Of a stretch of DNA of 64,000 nucleotides, positions 55,685-64,000 are shown piece by piece. Origin of the DNA: Ctenosaura bakeri (lineage: Eukaryota > Chordata > Lepidosauria > Squamata > Iguanidae); NCBI GenBank assembly GCA_948474755.1, contig CAOLHI010004268.1, forward strand, positions 62,001 to 126,000, given 5' to 3'. A model generated the notes under the pieces. It made no database searches. It was given only the letters and a program-made list of their open reading frames with translations, and was not told the DNA's origin. Every line of letters begins with the position of its first letter. The first letter of the stretch is position 1. A program made the position numbers and the translations under genes.

Positions 55685-57331
55685 TGTTAGCCCACAAGAT
55701 GGGTGATTCAGAGGTCCACCCATGGTGCCAGTGCCTCCATGGAACAGTGGGGAATTACAGCTCAAAAAGAGAGGCCTGCGAAAGGGAAGCAACCTTACAA
55801 GATCTTTTCATCTTTGTATACCAGTAGTAACGCAGGGACACTAGTTGGAGATTAAAACAATGTTTTATTGGGGAAAATCATAAACACATGCAATATTCAA
55901 GCAGTCTCACAAGGCTAACTGACGGAAAGAAAGTAAAATTGGATATCGAGGAGTTAGGATGAAGTGAGCAATATTTACCTATCCTGAAGAGACAAAGTAA
56001 TGTGGCTCAAATTAGCATTCTGGGAATAGCACAAGAATGGGAATCTGAATAGCAGAGTGATGGGCTATGTCCAGTGTACTGTGAGTTACCAGGCTAAGAT
56101 CCAGGGTTTAAGTACTCTTTTTCTACCCTGAAAGGGAAGGTGTTTGCCGCCAACCCACGAAATAACAAGACCACAGACAGAGCTTGGGTTGAACTAGGGC
56201 AATTTATTAATATGCCTATTTAACAAGGGTTGAACTTAAACTTAAATTTCAACTTGCACATGAACTTGAACTTGCATTTAAAGACCTGAGGGGGGAAACG
56301 GGGGGGTATACAGCATCCTTGGACTAGGGTCAAGAGGCCGCTCCTGACCATCTCCCCTAGCCCGTTGAGCGAAATACCGGGCGCCAAAGCCAACCGCTAA
56401 AGTTGCATGATGACTTTTGGCCAGCCCTTATCTGGAAGGTGAGCCCCGAGGCCCACCCCCCGCTGCGCAGCAAATGGCGTGATCCCGGGGCCCTCCCCAA
56501 GGATATGATTTATCCTGCACCCCACAAGGGGGGGGTGCCATAGGTACACGCCGAACCTAAATCCCCCCCTGCTGGCCATCCTAATTATATAACAGTGACA
56601 ACCTATTTAATACTGACTTCAGACACCACCCTGTGAAGCCAATTACCCCACCCTAGGCGCAGTGTAGGGTAGGCGAAAAAACCCCCCGTAAAAAGGGGGA
56701 GCTGTCTTACACTGAAACCATCGGGTGGGAGGGTGGGTGCCTGGATAGCCGAGAATGGCTGTCGGGGAGGAGGCACAAGCTCCAAACTCCTGCGCCCCGC
56801 CCCTCCTCGTCCCGACGGCCAATCCCGTGTGATCTCGCATCGCGGGAGGGCGGCAAAGGCCGTCCCCCCCGCCATCGCTAGCTAGACGGCGGGGGATGAA
56901 TAATGGCTCTCTGGCAGAGCAAACAATGGGGTCCAGAACAGGCTAACGGTCTTAGCATTAGGTGACAAAGCATTGGTGGGAATTATGGTAGCTTGTAATG
57001 TCTGGGCAGGGGAGGAAACAAAGGGAATTTTTTCTGGGAAGAGGGAACAAGTTGATGACCATTGTTGCTCTATTGAGACAATTCCATGTGCTATTGAAGG
57101 TTGAGTCATGGAGGGGATTATTGCAAGCTCATCAGCACTGGACCTTCCCAACTGATCCTTTGAAATCTAGTCATGTCCTGAAGTTGCATCTGACCTACTT
57201 TTGCATGTTCTCAGCCAGTCTTCTTTGCAAGCATGATTTTTCATCCATAAATGTTTATTTAATCAGCACAAAAGATAAATCAATGTTGATTGCCAATCAT
57301 ATCATGGAGTGGGGAGTACAGCATGGTAACA
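55685..57331 (-). mobile_element. LTR, family B, copy 3, split by another LTR
   Basis: Starts TGTTAGCCCACAAGATGGG, ends GCATGGTAACA; about 890 bp after removing the insert at 56153-56912, close to the 918 bp of copy 2. Collinear blocks: AGTGGGGAATTACAGCTCAA, AGAGGCCTGCGAAAGGGAAG, GGAGATTAAAACAATGTTTT, CAGAGTGATGGGC, AAGTACTCTTTTTC, then after the insert CTGGCAGAGCAAACAATGGG and GGTCTTAGCATTAGGTGACA. Reverse-strand poly(A) signal CCCAATAAAACA near 55863-55872. No clean target duplication. Confidence 0.8.
56153..56912 (-). mobile_element. CpG-rich LTR, family C, nested in LTR family B
   Basis: About 760 bp, much richer in C, G and CpG than anything around, placed between GGGAAGGTGTT and CTCTCTGGCAGAG of the host LTR, where copy 2 is continuous. 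The reverse strand shows an SP1-type box GGGGCGGGGC (complement at 56794-56803), a TATA-like GTATTAAATAGG (about 56603-56614), a poly(A) signal AATAAA (complement 56203-56208), and AAGTTCAAGTTC repeats (56240-56281). One end reads TG/CA (TGCCGCCAACCC at 56152); the other end and a target duplication are not clear. Confidence 0.65.
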
Positions 57332-60137
57332 TCACTGTGACTGCAGAGAAAGGAATAATGTCTGACCTTAGCTGACTATTTGTTTTGTTTTAATTACAGT
57401 TTCTGCTGAGTGAAGGTTCTGAGATATATATATTTTTAACAAGAATCAATTAACACCCTTGACTAGGAAACATTTTTTTTAATAAGAAAAACATAGTTCT
57501 AACACTATTCCCTTTTTTATTATTTATGAAAGGTCTGTATTAATTGATAATTTTCCTATCCTTTTGTAGTTCCTATTTGTTAAGAAGCAGATATGTCTCC
57601 TAACTGAAGAACTGATCCTTAATTTTGATACCATGATCATGAAAACTGCATGTGATCATAAGCACTAGAATTTAAAAAAAGAAATAAAATGAAAAAGGAC
57701 ATGATTCTTGAACTTTTACTGTCGTTCGTAAATGAGTGGGAGTATACATGAGCTGAGAGGTCACCACTAAAATATTTTGCTTACTACATTTAATAGCTGT
57801 AACTCTCTATTAGAAAACATATGAGTATCATGTAGCTGCAACTCCATAGCTATACCTCCCAATGCACATGCACCTTGTAATCAGTAGATGCATCCCAACC
57901 ATTTCCACGTAGTCATTTCCATGTTATCAAACAGTTTGGAGATCACCAGGGACAAATCCACATATCTTCCTGCATCTGAATGCACTATGACAGGGATCCA
58001 TGGAGACCTCCAGGGGTCTTGTGGATATTCCTGCATTTGTTGACCTTGCAACACGTCCAGCTACAAGATAATAGACACAAATATCTTCAGTGATTGCTCT
58101 ACTCTCTTACAACATGGAAATGGACCCACTCGGCGGGTTTGTGATGCATACAAGCTGATTTTGGAGGCGGATTTTTGTTCTTGCATGATTGTAACAGAAT
58201 CCTGACCTCCATAATGAGCAAAGTTAATTGTGATGATGTAAGTCCAACTAACACTCCCATACATAGGAGCAAATCAATGGAAAAATAGTTGTGAACAGAG
58301 AGAAGCATGCACAGAAGAAGGGAAATTATGTTGCTCTTTTTACCATTTTTTCCCTAGTGAAATTACAGTTTACTATTTAAAGCAAACTAAAATCTATTTT
58401 GCAAAAACTGTAGTTTATTATGACATATACCCCCCCAATATGACACAGCTGCCTGAAACCTTTCATCTTTCTAAACGCTTCCTCTTTCTAAAGCTGAACA
58501 TGATGAAAATAACTCTTATACAGCTTCAGATATGTCATTTCAGTGGGCAGCTTTACCCGGCAGTCCATTTTAATTACTTTAGCAATAAATTTCATATTCT
58601 TTGGTGCAGCAGACTACACACAGCTTGCTTTACAAGGCTTTATTTATAATTGATGTACTAGCCTATGAAAACAATGATACACTCACCCATACACCTTGGA
58701 GATTTTAAATGTTAAAAGTGTTTCATTAAAATATTTATTGATTATATGTCTCAACTTAGCTTAATTTTGGGAACAAAAAGTGTGTGGATATGTGCTTGCC
58801 TTCAACCACAGCCTTCAAATCTTCAAGCTTAGAATATACGAGAGATCTCTGTGATTGCTTAGTGTTCAGATGCTCTGAACTTATTCTGGGACACTTTCAT
58901 CTTTTCATCCTACATATGTCTGGGAGTTGATTATAGACGCTAAAAACAGACTCTGAGGCTCAGCCTTGGGGAATCTTGGCACAAATTAAGCCTTGTTTCT
59001 ATCCCTTTCTCTTTCAATAAGGGTCTTACACAGACTGAAGAATTTTATAACATCTTTAACAAACAACCACAAGCCACAGCTATGGTGAATCAATGAGAAA
59101 GAGTTTGAAGCTATTGTAACTGACTGATAATTGACATGTTTCAGATATGGCAGTAGTTGAAAAAGAAACTGCCCTTTATAATCCATTCCTTTATAACTCA
59201 CATTGTCCAGACCTTAAAGCTGCCATAACAAAACTGATCTAGATTCATTTCTTGGATGTGCTAAATAGCCAAAGTGAGAAGGCAGCAGAAGGCATGGAGA
59301 CTGTCATGATATTCCATGTTATGGAGTCCTCCTCTGTTTTGTGACAATAATAAATTTCATGTTGACAGCCTTTGTTCAGAGTTCCCAGTTGGAAACAAAA
59401 CAATGAGACATTCATTGATGTATGGGAACAGAAGGAGGAGGGGGAGGTAGTAATAGTCTAAGAGGAAAGAGTGCAAGCATTTCAGCTAAGAATAAAAACC
59501 CTTGAAGTTTAGTCAAAGCTACATTCAACAAACATTTGATAAAAATATAAGCACATTTTTCTGTATGCTTCTGTGTATATCGCTTGTGTGTGTGTGTGTG
59601 TGGGCTTTTCCCAATATGCATATTTTTGTGCACACTTTTTCTTTGTATTATGTATATTTTTCTTTGTATATAGGTGTGTGTATATATCTATAGCTATATG
59701 TATATGTATGTATGCATGCGTGTGTGTGTGTGTATTTAAATTCTGTATCTCTTTACAAAATTCAGAACATTCAGATATTTGCTGTACAGTGCACATATTG
59801 TATTCTAGTTGATCTGACTGTTAGAGAAGTGCAGATTTGGTCCACTGACCCTAACATACAAACTGAATGCATTTATCACCAATTCCTACCTTGAAGCATG
59901 CATTGATGTTTCTCCCTCTCCTTTTGTTGCATTAAAGAGACATTTGGAAGGTTCTTTTGTTTCAGAAACGACATCTTCAATAATGGTAAGATGTTAAGTC
60001 AGAAAGATATATAAATCTATCAGTTAGAAGTCCTAACTAGTATGGACTCATTGAATCAATTGTTTGAATAGTGAGTTAACACACACATGAACCACATGAA
60101 TCAGTGGGTCTATTTTAGTAAGAACTAAAACCCATGC
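57332..60137. other. Unassigned DNA with (GT)n
   Basis: No gene recognised. (GT)n at 59585-59602 and 59719-59733, with TATATG words between. Reverse frames here with runs of HTHT are translated microsatellite. Confidence 0.45.
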
Positions 60138-60270
60138 CTTTTCCTTCCTCTGAGGTAGAGATAATGTGACATGCCCAAGGTCACTCAGTGAATTTCCATA
60201 GCCAGATGTTAAAACCCTGACTTCCAGAATCATCGTCCAGTGTTCAAAATACTACACCACACTAGCTGTT
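60138..60270 (-). mobile_element. Sauria-type SINE, head fragment
   Basis: Plus-strand TTTTCCTTCCTCTGAGGTAG, CCCAAGGTCACTCAGTGAAT, TTCCATAGCCAGATG and CAAAATACTACACCACACTA, the complement of the SINE's 5' two-thirds. Tail missing. Confidence 0.75.
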
Positions 60271-62790
60271 TAAGACTGGAGCCTAATTTCCAAAAGTTTG
60301 CAAATTAGCATTGTTAGTTAGATTTGCAAGTCTTAATTGTTTTTTGTTTTGTTTTTGCATTTCTTACTGAAATGTATTATTTTCAGTTGCCTAGGCTCTG
60401 TCTATACCATTAACGAATGGTTTGTACATACGCACTAACGTTATAAATGGTGGGGGTGGTCAGCACCAAAACACAGAGATAAATATTGTTTGCTATATTG
60501 TTATAGATGACAACCATTTGAACTCTGCTCTTGACATGTAACATGTCTGTTCCCTTCTCTCTTTCCCTACCCTCTGTTTCCCCTGACACTGTAGTCTAAA
60601 CTTTGCTTACGGCAATATATATTTTTCAGAGATTTGAAGACAGGCATCAAAGATGAAATTCAATGGGTGCATCACTCATTTGGGAAATTAAGTTTGGCTA
60701 TGTCATGCTGAATTCTTTCTGAGTTCCTTTTGTCTAGCAGGGAGCTACTGTTTTGATCTGTTTGTCACAGCTGTGAGGTTACCCTTTCTATAGAAGCTTG
60801 ATAAAAGCGTATTTGTTCTGTAAGCTAAAATATGAAGTCAGTCCTGGGCTTGCTGTTGTATAACACAAATATTGGACTGCACAGCTGGGTGTAGACTGAT
60901 GTGACTATAATCAAAGTGAATAACAAACAATATTTGACATTGCCACTTCTGATACAAATGCACATTTTTTTTCGTTTGGTAATGAATAGAGGAAGAAAAA
61001 AGAGAATTGGATGGACCCCACATGGCTCAATTTTCATTTTTTATAGAACAAATGCTATGTTTAACAAAGGTATATGATTGTCCTCCTCCAACCTATTATC
61101 CATTTATATGCATTCATCCAAAGAAGGTTAACATCCATCCCTTATATATAATTTAACTCCATCTGGCCCAGTGAAGACCTTGGTGAAGTCCCTCCTTTTT
61201 CTTGAGCCCTATCCCTTGATGTGGGGAATGACTTCTCACTTTCTCAGTTGAAAAAAGATGAAGGAGAATTCTGTTGTTTTCTCAAGTAACTCATGTATCT
61301 CAAAGATTTGCCTTGAGGATGAATGAAAGAACTGCATTTTTCTTGGGTTATCTGCCTAACAAATACACTAAGAGAGAAAGAAGGAAAAGAGTGTGGCTTG
61401 GCCAAAGCTCTAAAACCATGAAACACAGACCCTGAAATGAATAATAAGGAGATTCTGACTGTGCACATCTTGAGGTTGTTAAGAAAAAACAAATTATTTT
61501 TAAATTAAATTTTATTCTAAAATAAGTGTTAAATTATTTGCAAAAGAAAGCCTGGAAACAGAGGACTCTTTCCCACGCATATTCTGTCTATCACTATTCT
61601 GTGCTGTCCCTCAGACATGTATTCTTGCTCTCATTCTCTTGTTTCCCTTGCTCTTTTTCTTTTTGAAAAAATGTGTTATGTCACTCCTCCCAAAACACAT
61701 TTATGACTAAAATGTTTGTCTTCAATTTTCTCAGAAGTAATGCTAGAAGTTGAAGGGGGTAACAGCACTTTGCCTTCCACTTTGCAACCATGATGACATA
61801 AGAGATAAATCATGGTTGATCCAAACAGGAGAAGATACTTTTAACCTATCCCATAATGTGTAAAATGTCATTTTATCAACAGCATCTCAAGCAACTATTC
61901 ACACCACCACAAGCGATGTCAAAAGTTGGTGGGGGAGAAGGATCCTAGAAAAAAAATACACAAAATTTTAGGAATTAAAAATATGAAGAGTATTCTGTCA
62001 AAAGCAAGATTTTAAAAGCTAATAAATAAGCACTCAATTAATGGATCTATCATCTTAGCAGCTTTTCCTATAAGATAACTCATGCAGTTTAAAGGTTTCA
62101 GAAACAATATATAAATACATACTAGGCAGTTTTTTAAAACAAAATCCTTTAATGGCACTTAGGGAATTACAGTGCGTGCTGCATTTGAATGATTAATATC
62201 TTCTGAAAAAAATGTTTTCCAACATTCTCCATTAACTTACTCTGACACTTATGGTTTAACTTGTGAAAAAAAAAATTCTGAAATTTGGCATATTGTTTTA
62301 ATGTTTAATGTATAACAGGATGCATTTCTGTTTCAGCTGTGAGCATTAGCAGTTCTTTCAGATTGGCCTAAAGAAGAATGAGTTCTTGCAATACAAGTTC
62401 CTTGGGTTTTGTCAGTTATCACCTTCACATACAGCTGTTCCATTATTTTGGGAGGTTGCTTCTAGTGATTTCCTGGATCTGCGCTAGAGTTCTTTCAAAG
62501 GTTTTTAAAAAATGGGACGTGTTTTGCTGAGCTGATCCTATGATCTGAAGGCCAAATGTTCTGCTTTCCCTTTTCTCTCCCTTAAAATTACAATGTTATC
62601 ATGGAAAAGTGTCATTGTACTGATGTCCTTTCACTCTAAGAAGAAAATGATATCTTTTTGTTCCAGTATATCCAAGAATAATGTTGCAGCTGCTACTGGG
62701 AATTGTCAGAAATAGCACAGGACACAAGAAAATGGGTCAAACAGCAAATCAGGTCCTGAAATTTCCCTAGAAGCAAAATAGATTAACTGA
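60271..62790. other. Unassigned DNA
   Basis: No gene. 62140-62520 is non-repetitive, AT-rich and conserved-looking (TTAATGGCACTTAGGGAATT, GAATGATTAATATC) but unproven. Confidence 0.4.
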
Positions 62791-63231
62791 GGCTATGGCC
62801 ATTTCTGCACGGGGTGAGGGAATCGCCCCGCGCCACTACTTACCAAATCTTCTGGCTCCCTGGTCTGGTCCACGCTGCTCCGGAGCAGTGCATGCTCATC
62901 ACTCCACACTGCTCCCACATTGAAAATGGCAGCTTCCGGTTGGTCGAGGGTCTTGACCAACTGCTGAAGCTCACCAGCCTAAAGCATTGATGCAAGCATG
63001 TGCATCTGCACAAGGGAGCAGGCTCACAGTGGCGCGCTTTGTGTTTTTGAAAGACCTGATTTTTCTGGTCTTTCAAAAGGATGCTGGACAACCACTTGGG
63101 GTCATTCCAGAGTGGGCTGAGGTACGGATCTACATTAAGTAGTCCAGACCCAGTCCGCTCCCAGGTGCAGACGTCCTCCCTGGAAGACGAACTGCACCAT
63201 TTCAAATACCCCATGCAGAAATGGCCTACCA
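62791..63231 (-). mobile_element. MITE family 2, copy D
   Basis: Plus-strand left end GGCCATTTCTGCACGGGGTG (62797), right end CCCCATGCAGAAATGGCC (to 63226). Reverse-strand interior matches copy B block by block (GTCCGCTCCCAGGTGCAGAC, ACAACCACTTGGGGTCATTC, GAAAATGGCAGCTTCC). A 130-codon reverse frame (63232-62840) parallels the one in copy B. Confidence 0.82.
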
Positions 63232-63815
63232 TACTTCGGATGTACTATCATATATGAGCCTGCATGACTCATTTGAAAAGAAAATAATGTTCTATAAAGG
63301 CAGTAAGAGAAGATGAAAACTGAATTACAGACAGACAGATTCATTCAAGAAGGCCTCAGGCTTGAATTTTCAAGACCTTAATAGGGTGGTTAATAACAGG
63401 ATGTCATTAAGGTTTCTTATTAATAAAGCGGCCATAAATTAAAGCTGCCTTGATGGCAATTAAGAAAAAAACACAGATATCAGGATAATAAAAAAATATA
63501 ATTTGGATAATTTTTTAAAAAAACAATGCAAGAACTACAACAACAAATATCACAGCTGACACATTTGTCCCATCTGGGGAAGCCTTATGTTCCAAAAGCT
63601 GGTATTCAATGATTCCACTGGCAGAAGCAGAGGGAGTTAACCCCTCCCTCAGTCCACTAGTCTACATGTTCCCTAATAACCTATTCCATAGCACTAGAAA
63701 ACCCTCTGGTGCAGATCTTTAGTACCACAGAGGGTTGGAGGGGGTGAGGAGAAGAAGGTGCTGGTACTCCTAAGAGTGCAGTGTTGGATTTACCACTGTG
63801 CTTGTCCCATCTTTT
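63232..63815. other. Unassigned DNA, partly enhancer-like
   Basis: 63340-63500 is non-repetitive with GGTTAATAACAGG, TTATTAATAAAGCGGCC and ATAAATTAAAGC words, a candidate conserved noncoding stretch. No gene. Confidence 0.3.
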
Positions 63816-63945
63816 AGCCCATGAATCATGAAGCCCTCCAAATAGTGGAACACTGCAGCTCTCAGCATTCATTACTAGGGTTACTGTGACTTGGAGCCCA
63901 ACAGCATCCATGGTGCCACATAATTCCAGTTCTTTCTGTAGCCAA
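63816..63945. repeat. Foldback dispersed repeat, family 3, copy at 63.9 kb
   Basis: GAAGCCCTCCAAATAGTGGA, ACTGCAGCTCTCAGCATTCA, TACTAGGGTTACTGTGACTT and GGAGCCCAACAGCATCCATG-GTGCCAC follow the arms of the copy at 18158. Confidence 0.5.
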
Positions 63946-64000
63946 ACGGTCTTTTAGAGGGTCCTACAAGAGGACTATTTCTGAATCAGGCTCTGCCCTA

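Noticed and set aside
56290..56900. Host-gene CpG island promoter
   Set aside because: It interrupts LTR family B cleanly and carries LTR-type signals in order, so a nested LTR is the simpler reading. Kept open as a finding.
59412..59812. Reverse frames rich in HTHT repeats
   Set aside because: They are translations of (GT)n and TATATG microsatellite.

Overview
The window is AT-rich, intron- or intergenic-type vertebrate DNA, most probably from a squamate reptile (lizard or snake). The main clue is the repeat content. There are many copies of a tRNA-headed SINE whose 3' end reads 'CGCCATAAGTC...GACTTGAAGGCA...CAACAAC' (Sauria-type, Bov-B-like tail), two SINEs with a 5S-rRNA-derived head and a similar tail, a CR1 LINE, L2-type LINE pieces, a decayed DIRS (tyrosine-recombinase) retrotransposon, solo LTRs and several foldback DNA-transposon families. 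I found no complete host protein gene and no rRNA or tRNA gene. All family assignments are by eye, without a database search. 

Layout. 1-12.7 kb: mostly unassigned DNA, with a palindromic MITE (2.6 kb, exact 8-bp target duplication), a second foldback element (4.9-5.2 kb) and a reverse-strand 5S-derived SINE (6.5-6.7 kb). 12.7-26.3 kb: a 0.5-kb MITE abutting an old LTR, two copies of another LTR (15.9 and 23.1 kb), Sauria SINEs, an interrupted 5S-derived SINE (24.7-25.2 kb) and two more MITEs. 26.3-32 kb: unassigned DNA with a candidate exon at 28.3 kb, then a MITE and three reverse-strand Sauria SINEs. 32.2-34.0 kb: a 5'-truncated reverse-strand CR1 LINE carrying the reverse-transcriptase core. 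34-37 kb: TAAT-rich, possibly conserved noncoding DNA and a MITE with a SINE nested in it. 37-41 kb: a 0.9-kb solo LTR, a promoter-like stretch with an RFX X-box palindrome, and L2 reverse-transcriptase remains. 44.9-48.5 kb: the DIRS remnant, cut by a 412-bp solo LTR with a perfect 5-bp target duplication right at its YxDD-coding site. 51-64 kb: more MITEs, and an LTR (55.7-57.3 kb) split by a CpG-rich second LTR. 

No operon-like or cooperating gene system is visible. The biology here is layered transposition: SINEs borrow LINE tails (Bov-B-like and L2-like), two MITE families share termini and so probably a transposase, and younger elements sit inside older ones, which gives a relative chronology. 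The few host-function candidates (an exon-like ORF at 28275, a signal-peptide-like small ORF at 41810-41610, homeodomain-motif clusters near 34.4, 36.0 and 63.4 kb) are weakly supported and flagged as such.
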